Source of the DNA: Limonium bicolor
Lineage: Eukaryota; Streptophyta; Magnoliopsida; Caryophyllales; Plumbaginaceae
NCBI GenBank assembly: GCA_023374045.1
Contig: CM041776.1
Location: forward strand, 43,592,171-43,656,170
DNA: 64,000 nucleotides
Reading direction: 5' to 3'
The notes under the pieces were generated by a model that did not search any database, was not told the origin of the DNA, and saw nothing but the letters and a program-made list of their open reading frames with translations. Below are positions 23,117-34,850 of this stretch, piece after piece. Position numbers and translations under genes: made by a program. How positions within the stretch are numbered: position 1 is the first letter of the stretch; each line of letters begins with the position of its first letter.

Positions 23117-25907
23117 GACTGGAAATACCGAGCTTAGGTAATACCGAGTTAGGAATTAGGGACTTAGGGTTAAGGGTTGAGTGGTAGCGTGAGAGATGCG
23201 CTAGTTAGGAACTTCCAGTAAGTACTGGATACCTACAATACCAAACCCGCCCTCCACAATCCCCTTATTAAAAGCTTGGGAAGGAACGCCAGTGGGACGG
23301 GGAAACCCGATCTGGCACTTATTTAATGTTTCAATATGAATCAGAATCTGTCATGTGGTGGATCCTGAGAACCGGAAACCCTGGATATGGATCCCGCTGG
23401 AACGACAATAACCACACTCAATGGCGGGAGGCCAAGACATCCTATTCAAAGGAGACCGGAATCTGTGGCAGCTTGGGGCGACATGCTTAGCAGTCACGAG
23501 AACCTAGCTGGCCGAGCAGCAGCAAGAAGGAAGCACCAACCGTGCAACAAGACGGATTAATGAGAAGCAACCAAACCGAGACACAGGTCTACGGACCGCC
23601 ATAGCTAAATAATACCAACATCGGTACACTAACCGACTAAGAATCTAGTTAAGAGTAGGTACACCCACCCTGCCACACCCGAAGAGGTTGCAATACCTAA
23701 CGGGCACAGCTTAGACAGCTACAAGCATAACTACGGGATACACCCGAATAGGACTACAGCAGTAGTGCCTAAATGACTTAAACCTCGGTAACCACAGTAA
23801 AAACGTGGGAACGAGCAACGAGGTAGAACATGGAACTAAGTAATTAAGGAACTCCGAGAGGGGAGAAGCACCTAAATGAATGACAGTCATGTCAAAGAGA
23901 ATGAGAAGCAGTTCTAAGGAGTAGTTGTCCAACAAATGGATTAAAGAAGAGCCGTTAAGGCCACCAAGTATAATATGAACAATACCGTGCCCGGTATAAG
24001 TTAACCCAAAAACCGCCTGTACCGCGCACTTGCCACGGCAAGTGCAGTAATAACGGACAACTAAGAGGAACCTTAACAAGCAATAAGTACTTAGCAAAGT
24101 ACGAGGATGGCTAGGAAGCCGATATAGCACCACAAACCCTAAGAATTGTGAAACGAAACCTTGAAAGGGCATAACGGCCTGATCATTGCATAAGGAGCAT
24201 ACCAGTTGATGAGAAGCCATACCTGGCAAGAAGCAACCGGCGTTGAAATGCCGTGAAGATTTTATTTTCAAACCCAAATTTTTCTTTCAAACACAAAATT
24301 TTCCAAACCCTCAAACTTTTAAAACCAAACCAGGGAACCACGGTAATTATCATAGGACGATATAAGAGGAGTTGGCAACAAAATACTTCACTTAGGCGTG
24401 CAACCGACACTACAAGTGTACACAAATGAGACATGGAACGACCGCACTCCGAAGGAGCTTGCGGGCCTGACAGACCAGTTATGAGTTAGTCGGGTAAGTG
24501 GTAACGTATCAATAAGATAGTCCATGTATGTATACAAGTAGATTACGGAACACGGGAAGTAGCCCACTCCATACTGCGGACGAAAGAGCCAAATCAGACC
24601 TGAACAATTGACTACCACGAATGATCAAGGAGAAGAACCCATTCCAAGAGGATGACTAAAGAGTCGAAAGTGCAGGAAGCACAGAGTATTAAGTATAGAC
24701 ATTGGATATGTCTCAGGAAATACATAAAAACTGGAACGAATACCAGCGTAAGCAATAAGGCGAATGCCTAAAATGAACATTTTAATGTTCGGTAAACGAC
24801 ATAGAATTCCCAAAGTATACTTCACTAAAGAGAATGACGACCCGACCAAAAAGGTAAGGGAAAAGTACCAATGATCTACCCAATAACGGGAGACATTACA
24901 ACCCTAAATGGGATAGTTCAAAATATATGTGACCGCAAGGCGGAGTAAGGAACTGAACATACCCAAGAGTTCAAGCCAGATGTAATGGCGCAACTCAGTA
25001 ACACCCAGGAGCAATCCGTGAAGGGTGCCGAAATCAACAGTAGTTGAACGAGATATCGTGTGTAGAACACAAGTGTTTATGCGAACACTCGGGTAGAACC
25101 CGAAGGGATCCCATGTAACACGGGATACCCTAGATTGCCAGACGTCGTGAATTAGTATCAGAATACTTAAAGGGCCTTCCATGTACGGAAGCGTGATGAA
25201 ACTACCTTATCAAAACCCAGTAATACCTCCAAACTATTTAACGGCGTACGGAGGAGCAGAACCTGTATAAACAGCCCGCATAGAGCATGGCTCGAGGCAA
25301 AGTGGCTTGTAAGCCGGAAAACTACCTATAATTTGTACTTCTAAACGTTGAAACCTAAGCATAAAGGCATAAGAGGAATAGTGGAGAATGAACCACTACC
25401 TTAGAGTGAGAATACCGCTTGTTATTATGGGGCCTATGGAGTGGCAATTGCGTGAATCCTCCAGAGAAAGGCTACCGCCTAATAATGTAATGTGAAACCG
25501 CTAGAGCGATGTAGTGAAACTTGAGCATGTGTTTATTGCCAAGGAGTAAATAGAACAGAGATAGTATGTAGAAAGACTTTGATCGCAATGGAAAGAAACC
25601 GGGAGAGCAATCGGTTGAGTAGTAAACACAGTATGTGTGCAATATGAACTGCAGGGTAAGCAGTGTGCAAGTGTGCAGAGAGAGTTAAAGAATAGTGTAT
25701 TATGTTGAGCCAAGTGAATGGCAAGCCATGGTGTAAATGGCAAGAACACCTGGGCGGAAGCTAAAGTAGTAGCAGATGCCACGAAAATGAGTAAGAGTAT
25801 GGTACGCAGTAAGCGACCGTTGTAAGAGTATAGCCAGATAATGATATTAAGTCATGACTAAAGATGATAAGAGACATGTTCCTTCCTATCACATAAGTGA
25901 TTTACTG

Positions 25908-25990
25908 CCAGGAGTTTACGCCTCTGCACTCTGTAGGACTGCGTGTTTTGGTATTGCTCTTGGCCAGTAAGGATCTTGTGGGATATCTAG
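25908..25990 (+). repeat. Conserved LARD island, about 80 bp
   Basis: This stretch, with GAGTTTACGCCTCTGCACTC at its core, is matched at 60801-60890 in the second LARD more closely than the surrounding sequence. No coding frame explains it. Confidence 0.6.
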
Positions 25991-26656
25991 GAACATGTGA
26001 AGTGTCAAGGAAACCTGTTGAGCGAAAATCTAGAGAAATAACCGTGCGGCCATTGGCCAAAGATGCACAAAGAACGTGGGCGGTAACCCACATGTCCCAG
26101 GACCGATACATAATAAACGCATAGTAGTATAAATGAAAAAAATTCTTGTACAGAGACAAGTAAACAAACAAAAAAAATTAAACGAGGAAGCACTACATAC
26201 TGAGTAGTAGCTTGACCTCAACCGACCATAAGTCGGAAAAAGTAGTGAATAACCACGAGAGTATACAGAGTTATACAAAAATAGATTTCCAGAGAGCTGG
26301 AGAGAAAATCTATAACTCATCGAATTCGCATACGGTAAGAGATACCAAGCCACGATTGAGAAACCTTATTCCCAACACAAAAAGGGGATAAAAGGGAGTG
26401 AGTAATACATTGAGAATACCGAAAAGGGCGAATTAAGCTCTAGTTATCAGGTCACACAGCAAAAGCTAGTGGACCGTAATTCAAAGCTGCCAATGTGAGT
26501 AATTGGCTAATCATAAACACCTTGAAGCCTGAGAGGTTAGAACCAAACCCGGTAGTGAGTTAATTAACCGTATTGAAGTTAAAACACTTCATAATACCCG
26601 AATTAGTGAACCAATGTTCAGTGATAACATATGGTCTGTTACGCGGGCGTAACCCC

Positions 26657-26671
26657 TTTTAAGGGGGGTAG
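26657..26671 (+). promoter_or_regulatory. Internal second polypurine tract (LARD-1)
   Basis: TTTTAAGGGGGGTAG lies about 1.43 kb upstream of the LTR-adjacent tract. The same motif occurs at 61636 in LARD-2 and at 41850-41834 (minus strand) in the chromovirus. Confidence 0.65.
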
Positions 26672-27240
26672 GGCGAGAAACCGCTTAGAGTATGTTTTAC
26701 ATATAAGTGCGTAAACTACTATGTGCATAGCACAAAAGAAATTATTTTGAGAATTGGAACTCATGTTACATAAACATGTGTACCCATTCATCGTGTAAGT
26801 ATGAGTATTGTGCATGAGTGATGCGAGTAATGTGTATATAATAAACATGAAAAGAGGAGCAGAGAAGCTCCTGGGGAAAGAGAATCCCCATAGTATATGT
26901 CCATTGAGATTAGGCATGAGATATTATGAGTATGAATCGGTATGAAACCGGTGTATAACCTAGTAGGAAGTGAGTTTCCCTAGGTGATTTACTTGAGAAT
27001 GATTGATGGAGTGAGTTCCATCCTTTGGAGTTGTATGCTGTATGTTTTAAATTGAATAACCATTTGAGAAAATAACATGAGTTGCTTAGGTAAAGTAAGC
27101 AAGTAAATTGAGAATGACGGATGACTTTAGTTCCATAACTAAGAGATAAATTAAAATGGATTGTTTATGAATATGACTAGAAATAGTAAAAGATAGAAAA
27201 CGAAAATGTTTGACTATCTGATTGTTTGAAACTGACGTGG

Positions 27241-27369
27241 GAGGTGGAACTTGGTCTGCTAGCGATCAAGGGAAGCCGAACACAAATTGGGGTGGAAGGA
27301 TAGTTCAACACTGATGCTGATCACATCAGGGTTGGATGATTCTTGAAGCTCCCTATAAGTGGTCACAAG
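27241..27369 (+). repeat. Highly conserved 129-bp non-coding block with hairpin (LARD-1)
   Basis: It is nearly identical to 62148-62276 in LARD-2 and recognisable on the minus strand at 36707-36580. It contains the stem CTGAT-CAC-ATCAG (27317-27329), which becomes CTGAC-CCC-GTCAG in the third copy. It lies between the two polypurine tracts. Confidence 0.75.
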
Positions 27370-28087
27370 TAATCACACTAAGAAAAGATACAACTACCAT
27401 AAATCTGATTTGGAGTTGTGTGATGTTTTAAAAAGAATTTTCAAACAGAATTTGAAAAGGGATTTCCGTCAAGTATGAAGATGGAAACGAAAACTGGTTT
27501 TGAAACCGCTATCACCCGCCGATGGCTGAGCCTTAAGTCTTGATGACCGGTATAACGGTGAGCGTGTATTAGTTTTGAAACCATTGCACCGTACGTGCGG
27601 CAGTCCTAAGTGACCGGTTGGGGCAGTGACAGTGTGTGATTTTTTCCAAAGGCAGCGGGACGGGGAGAGTACCCTGAGACGTTCCTGTGTTGAGTGAGTC
27701 AACCAGAGTGCCTGAGGATATGTATATGTGTAACGTTTTGATCAGAACCGAAGGGACCGTGGGCCAAAGAGAGTAAGTGCCCATTTGTCATGAAACGGCC
27801 GTGGACCAGAGAGCGTAAGTGTCCAACGTGACCGGTACCTGAGGGATCAGTAGTCTATTACTCGATATGGATTCGAGGACTGTGGTACCTTGTTGTCTTC
27901 GGACCGATTCCATGGAGAGAGTACAATAGTATTCTTGATTGCTATACATGCTATGATATATGTGTGGTATGTGTAGTGTGAAATGAGACTGACTTGTGGA
28001 GTCTGTAAGGTTATACATGTATTATAACCTGGGCATAGAATTCCATGAGACCAACCATATTAGATTCGCTAACTTTGAGGGCAAAGT

Positions 28088-28105
28088 TCCTTAAGGGGGG
28101 TAGAT
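28088..28105 (+). promoter_or_regulatory. Polypurine tract next to the LARD-1 3' LTR
   Basis: TTCCTTAAGGGGGGTAGA is followed by the 3' LTR start. By family this primes plus-strand DNA synthesis. Confidence 0.85.
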
Positions 28106-30693
28106 TTTAATACCCCGGACCTAAAAATGGTGATTAAATTACTCTAATATGATTATTAAATGGCTAATGGTGCCTAAAGAGTATTGGTAAAGAAAATAAA
28201 ACCAAAAGAAAAGAGAAAATGTGCAAACCGCGAAAAACGCTAAAATGCGCATTAAATGAAAATAAGAGATATATGATCTCGTAAGGGTCCGAGATGGATT
28301 CCTAAGGCTTAGTTAGGCCTAATTAGTGTACGGGAATGATTCCCGAAGAAAACGGATCTAAATAATGGATTAAAACGCTAACAGAGTTTTAAAGCACGTT
28401 TTTCGAGAAAACCCGAAAACGTCACTTTAAGTGGTCAAACGGACCCGTAAAAATTAAATTTGATTAAATAACTATAATTATGTATTAATGGAAGCTTAAT
28501 AGCCATTAAAAATATAGAAACGAGGAAAATCCGAAAAACGGGCCCGGTTAGTGAATAGTGCCAAACCGGGTAAAATAACGAGCGTTTTCTGTCAAAAACC
28601 GAAAAACGCTCCAGCATGCATGTATACAGTGGGGGCGATTTTATTGGCTTATTTAGCCTTCCCCCTCTCTAATAATAGTTAGGAAATAAAAGAAGAAAGA
28701 AAAGAAAAGTAATAAGAGAATAGTAAATAAGGCTTTACTACTCTCTCTCACCTCCTTCTTTATTTCTTTCACAATTGTTTTTCCCCCCTCCAACTAAGCT
28801 CCTTCTTCTTTATCCTCTGTAATGCCGATTCCAAAGGGAGCTCACAAGCCCATCTTCAATCTCTCCTCACTTGCTCATCTCTTCACCAAATCACACAAAA
28901 ATACTACCGTTAGATTCGTATCGGCGAGGGCTACGTTTTCCACCCTTCAAAAGCTTGAAACCTTCATCTTCATCTCCATGGAAGTGGCCATTTTAGAGCT
29001 TAAAGAAGTGTTTTTGAGTCTCCAACATCTTCTTGATACTCCAAGGTAAAAAGAAAATCAAAAGCTCTTCATTTCTAGCTAGTTCTTCCAATTTTGGGAA
29101 ATTCCTCCACGTTGAAATTTTCCCCATGTCGAGCCGGTTCTTCTTGTTTTCGAGGAGTGCTGGAACTTCATCATTTCGATTGCCTAAGGTCTCCATTTGG
29201 ACACTTGAAGGTAATCTCTAAGCTAAACCCTAAAAACTAGCTCTTGTAATACTAGTTTTTGTGAGGGAAAATTGAATTAATAAGCTTAATATGTGTGTAC
29301 GGGGATATGATTGTAGATGGAAATCTAAACCCCCTTGTGTGTTGTGAAAACAAGAAAAGAAAGAGAGCGCAAGAGAAAGAGGAAGAAGAGGAAGAAAACC
29401 GAAAACAAGCAAGGTAAAAAGCTTACCTTGAGTTAGTTTTTATTTGACTTGTGAATCATATGTTAGGTTGAATTAAGGACCTTGAATTGTGGTTGTCTTG
29501 ATACTATAATGTTGGTTGTTGAATGGGAATGTCTCAATGGGTTTAAGTGTGCAAACAAACCTAGGAAACTAAGCTAGTCATATGTGTGAACCATGGGAAT
29601 TTGATGAGTTTATTAATGCCTAAACCAAACAGGTGTGAGAAGTGTTTGGAGCTGTTTTGGTGTGGTGAAAATGCTTAGTAAAGCAAGTAAGTGCTGATAA
29701 AATTTGCCTAGGAATGGATAGATTTGGGTGTTTTATTATAAGGATGAAACTAGGTGGTTTAAGAGGTGTTAAGTGAGTGATTAATGGTTTGAAAACCAAA
29801 CCAAGAAGAAGAGTGTGTTAGCAGTGGAAATAATGTCATTTGGGTGCAAGGAATGGCATTAGTGAGTGAGGTTTGAATGGTAAGAAGAGGGTACCAAAAT
29901 CTGTTACAAGGAGTTAAGGAACAAGAAACCAAGTTATGAAATTATAAGTGAATTTGAGTGAATTAAGCATGACATAGTGAGTGGGCTTGGTGATTAGGTT
30001 AAGATGGTTTAGAAGGGTAATTAAGTGCTAAAACATGTAGATTAAAAGTGGGAAAGATTGGAGAATCAATGGTGAAAGAATGAGGTTGTAACAGATTTGG
30101 AAAATGCCAAATCTGTCAAAACTGCAGCAGGGTCCGGGACTTGGTCCCATGGACAAGGTCCCGGACCACCCCCTTAATTCATGCCGAGAGTTCACCCTGC
30201 ACCTGGTCCGGGACTTGAGATATGGACAAGGTCCCGGACCACCCATGAAAATTCACCCGAGAGTTTGGCAATGTATTGGTCCGGGACTTAAGATAGGGAC
30301 CAAGTCCCGGACCTCCCCCCCCCCCCCAGAAACCTACAGAGAGTGTTTTAAAGGGTTTAAATGATGGGGTTTTGAATGTTAATGATGTTATAAGATGTTA
30401 AGGCCTTGTTTGGTGACATGTAAAGGCCCTAGAAAGTGTAAGAAAGTGTTAGAAGTGATTGAGAAGTGAGAACTCAAATTGACAAGAGTAAAACCGAGCT
30501 AACGGGATAACAGGGTAAATACGGGAATAGCATTTTATTATGTACCGTATAAGTTTAGTATTAACAATAATGTTTGAAACATTATCAGAGAGTCGTGCGT
30601 GACCCGAGCATGGTGAGATGACACGGTAAAAGTGAAAACCCCGGTGAAAGGTATGATTTTCTCATGCCCCGTATGCTAACCGAGTTACGTTGA
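28106..30693 (+). mobile_element. LARD-1 3' LTR, truncated by nested insertion
   Basis: It starts TTTAATACCCC where related LTRs start TGAAATACCCC, so the terminal TG is mutated to TT. It then follows the 5' copy to the point equivalent to about 21454 and stops at 30693, where a minus-strand LTR (TGTAACACCCC) begins. The missing distal part of this LTR is not found elsewhere in the window. The palindromic array recurs at 30131-30313. Confidence 0.88.
30131..30313. repeat. Tandem palindromic array in the LARD-1 3' LTR
   Basis: These are the same three GGTCCGGGAC...GTCCCGGACC units as at 20893-21075. A C-run follows. Confidence 0.85.
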
Positions 30694-33600
30694 TGTAACA
30701 CCCCAACCCGAAATCCAATAACCTGAACGATGGTAGCTCCCAAAAATAACTAGAAATACAGCGGAAAATATATACATAACAACGGGTGGTGCTACAACGC
30801 CGCTAGTCACCCATGTGACTAACAAGGCTACTCCAACTTAATTTACAAATGATGCGGTCTGAGTACTGAATACAAACCTCTTAAAACAACAGAAGATAAT
30901 AATAAAAGTATAATACTGTAAGATGACACCGGTGGTAGCAACCCATGTCTTAATTCTACCCCACCTACACTCGGTCGGGCAATCTCTTCATTCTTCAGGT
31001 ACCTGGAATTATTTAGCCATGAAACGGCTCAGCAAAATAATTTGCCGGTATGAAATCGTGCAGCCCACAAGCTACTGGGCCACAACAACTAATTGTCGAG
31101 TACATGCAGTTCATTTATAAAGCTGTAAATATGCATAGCATGATAATAACAAGTATCCATACAAGGACAATAATGTCACATAGAACAAGACTGCAGAAAG
31201 TCAAGTTAGCTGAACTGAAATCTTTAATGATAGTCGGTCCACACAATGGGACTGACAGGTATAACTGAATGTCTGAAATAGTGAAGGTATAGTGACCTCG
31301 TAATAGAGAAAGGTTGGGCATAAAATCCCCAGGAGATAACGTAGTTAAACCCTGAACTGAGAGGCGTGGGAAATAGAATCCCACTAGAGGAATGAAGTCT
31401 TCCTCGAACTGAAGGGCATTAGAAACCCGGGAGGAATAGAGTCTTCCTCCCAACTGAAAGTTCCGTCGCGACGTAGATAGGAGACGACCTGAGACAGGTA
31501 CAGCTCCTGTAGCATTCATGGCCAGATCCAACTGGGCTCCTCGTTCTCGTAGTATAGAATTGTTAATGTCATATAAAGACGTTAAACAAGAACACAATGT
31601 GTATGGTCAATTATCACGTTTAGGATAATGATGTTTGTTATAAAGTGAAGTTAGTGAGAGACTCGAGTACAAGTCCTCGGTATACTGAAGCGCAGGTATT
31701 TAATCCACTGGTATAGTAGTGTTTGTATGCGTGGGACATACACGTAGTAGTCAGCATCATTCACGCACATAAAATAATACAACAACGCACAAGAGTAAAC
31801 AACATTTTACATTAATTATCTTGGTCGTTATTTCAAACAACAGATAGCACACAAGCCGGTGTAATCCGGTAGAAAGAAGACTGCAATAATTCCATACCGT
31901 TCACCGTAGACTGTACTTGTTTAGTTCCCGGTCAACGTCTGGTCAAACAATGTCCTAAAATAGGATAAACCTGAGAGTGTTAATTTATGTAACTCTCGTT
32001 TAATAATTTTATTGTTTCATGAAACGATTTCATATTCGTTATTTCATGTGAGGTTTATTCCTTTATATTTAGGTAGTTCTTTTAACCTCTTTCCCCTATA
32101 ATTAATTAAGGTACTTATATATTTCCAAAACATGTAGTCCTAATTTATAAGACTTATATTGTGTGGTAATTTCTTTTAATTATCTTATGATTGGATGTAT
32201 AACTTATTTGTCACTCCTTGTGGTTTATTTCTAAATCTTTTAGTGTATAAATATATATACATATTTATTCATGCACTATATTTGGTATTTATTTTTAATT
32301 GTCTAAGTGACATAACAACTTATAATTTCTTAACTATATTTATATGTCACACATGGACATTATATTCTTATAATTCTTTGTTATTCTCCTCTTAACCATA
32401 AATAATATTTATTGGTTACAATTAAATTCCTTATAACAATATAACCTTAGTTTTAATCCCTTAATCACTTATTCTCATTTCCTTTTGTTTTACTTGAAAA
32501 TCTAAAATATATATATATATATATATTTCACACACATGTATTATTTATGTTATTTATATATAATTGTCTAAATGACATAACCTCTTAATAAATCTCAATT
32601 TATATTTACATGTCATTCATGGACATGTTATTAACATATCTTTTATTAATCACAAACTAAACCCAAATAATATTATTCCTTTTACAAGTAAATTACTTGT
32701 GCTTGTATATCATATAGTTTTAATTCCTTAAATCCTTAAATCATAATTTTCTTTTCTAAATATCTTAAATATCCATATAGGACCTACAAATATTTTTAAT
32801 CTCATAGTTACAACACACTTTTCGGTTAATATATTATAACCTCATTTATTTCTTAAACTTTACATTAAACTCCAAAATACATTATATTACATAGTTTTAT
32901 TTCCTTAAATAATTAATTCACTAAACCACCACCATAAATTTAGTAATTATTATTTGAACACTTTAACTTTTATAAATCACCAACTAGCCTCATTAATTTT
33001 CGGCTTTGTCTTAGAATTTCTTATAATTACTCTTTAACCCCATAAACTTTACATAATTTATATATTCACTTATAAACTATAGTTTTAATATTTAATTTCC
33101 TTAATAACCAAGTGGACACTTATATTTCTACAAATTGTGAATTCGCCCCATATAAAATCATGTTTTATATTTAAACTCTTATAAATTTTATATTCACCCC
33201 ATAACCTTTATAAACTTAATATCTCATGTCATAAATCATTTTAACTTAAAGTTTTTGGTCAATATTTTGACCATAGTCTAATTTCACACTTAATACATTA
33301 ATATACCCATAAACTTATATGTTTCTCGGTTTTACACCAAACCTTTTAAAATTTACATTTTAACCACATAACTTCTAAACTAGCCATCTAAAGACTTGTA
33401 GCTATTTTTAATATTCCCAAAATTTATAATATAAGCTATTACACTTATATATATCTCGAAAATCATCAAATGAAATACCTTGCTCTCGGTTTTAATATTC
33501 CTTTACCATATAGTTTTAAAAACTTGATTTAAACCTTATAATAAATACATATAAATGTATATAAGTCATATAACACTTCCAAAAATTATGCTAATGACTT

Positions 33601-34850
33601 AGAATATATAAACTCAAAATAGAGCAATTAATACTTAAATATTTCGGTTTGAATATATGTGTATCCTAATTAATTTTCGTGACACATTTTTATACCTTAA
33701 GGTAATAATCTTACCTTATGTGTTATAAATTATTTTATTGACATTATAGTCCATATATTTTCGGCCTTAATTTATCTAAAGGTTATACTAAATTTTTATA
33801 TCAGAGTTTGAAGCTTAAATCAAACTTAAACTTAAATAACCTTAATTATATATACTTACTTCTTAATTCAAGACAATTCTTGTACTTGATTTCTCCTTGA
33901 ATTCCAAGCTCTCCAAATGCTATTTTGATGAAGGTATTTTCGGCCTCCTTGTACACATGTTGGAGATCTATTTGTTAGACTTCTAACAAGAATTTATAAA
34001 TAATATTTGGAGTAGTTTTATAAGAGTTTACCTTAGGAATTTTTCAAGGAATTTTTGGTAGACCTTGAGAGGATTGTAGATCTAGATCTCCTTCATGAAA
34101 TGATGAAGAGAATATAGGTTTATAAGCTCAAGAATTCGTCACTAATTATAGACACCATATGGAGGAAGATAAGGATCACCTCATTTTACCGAAATTTCCA
34201 GATTGTGCACTCTCTGCGGTTTTTGTCACCCAGAGCTGAAATGACCACGAAAATTAATGATCCTTATATGCCTGGAAATCTAATTCAAAGAGGAACAACT
34301 TTTGTGTTGACAAGTTTTTGAGATAACTTACTGAAAATTCATAATATCTCCCGAACTGAGACCTATTGAACAGATTTCTGCTGTGAACCACTTCGACTTC
34401 TTTTGTTCACCCAGAACTGAATACACCATGAAAATTAATGTTCTTTATATGTATGGAAAGCTAATTCAAAGAGGAACAAGTTTTATGTTGGGAAGATGTC
34501 GAGATAACTTACTGAAAATTACAGAATCTCTCCCGAAGTCAGACCTCTTGAACATATCTGCTACTTGACTCTTGCTTTGTTGAATTAGCTAGGAATTTTG
34601 ACATAGAATGGAGTTAGAACTTAAACCTCCATTGTTGGAGCTTGAAGCTAGGAAGGAAGAAGAAGAAAAGAGAGCAAGGAAGCTTACCCAACCGGTGGTG
34701 TGAAGGGCAAAGAAGAATGAATGCTCACGTAGGAAAATAAGGTAAAAAGAGGGGTACGCCCCCGTACCCTAGACTAGACTCACTTGTCTATAATTAGCGG
34801 GCAATCTTCACTCTTATTTGAAAACTTATGATTAATTAAAAGAAAGCCTC
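30694..34850 (-). mobile_element. LTR of a minus-strand element, right end uncertain
   Basis: It begins TGTAACACCCCAACC at 30694, the minus-strand LTR terminus. The early part parallels the chromovirus LTR in layout: cagcggaa, then a short GCCGCTA..CCCAT inverted motif, then aggctact. The middle (32000-33850) is very AT-rich. The expected GGGGTATTTCA end and polypurine tract are not found, so the right part is deleted or rearranged. Near 34750-34800 the sequence gtacgcccccgtaccc..ctagactag weakly resembles the pol 3' end at 41850-41895. No ORF is supported. Confidence 0.6.
34227..34565. repeat. Two tandem copies of a unit of about 181 bp
   Basis: Two copies starting at about 34227 and 34408 share cacccaga.ctgaa, gaaaattaatg, aattcaaagaggaacaa and gagataacttactgaaaatt. 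They lie in the distal part of the minus-strand LTR. Confidence 0.75.

Larger units (their letters stand above)
23085..28105 (+). mobile_element. LARD-1 internal region, non-coding, 5.0 kb
   Basis: There is no gag, protease, RT or integrase motif in any frame. The longest frames (for example 188 codons on the minus strand, 24277-23711) have no recognisable domain. By eye the sequence aligns along its length with the second LARD at 58093-62961. Better-conserved islands occur at 24437-24570, 25908-25990 and 27241-27369. The leader resembles that of the chromovirus at 47973-47760 (minus strand). This fits a large retrotransposon derivative that borrows enzymes from an autonomous partner. Confidence 0.85.

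Noticed and set aside
23200..23600. Degenerate gag in the LARD leader-proximal region
   Set aside because: I looked for zinc-knuckle and capsid motifs in the frames and found none. Conservation with LARD-2 does not follow a codon pattern.
23711..24277. 188-codon open frame on the minus strand in LARD-1
   Set aside because: It has no recognisable domain, lies antisense to the element, and the aligned stretch of LARD-2 does not keep the frame.
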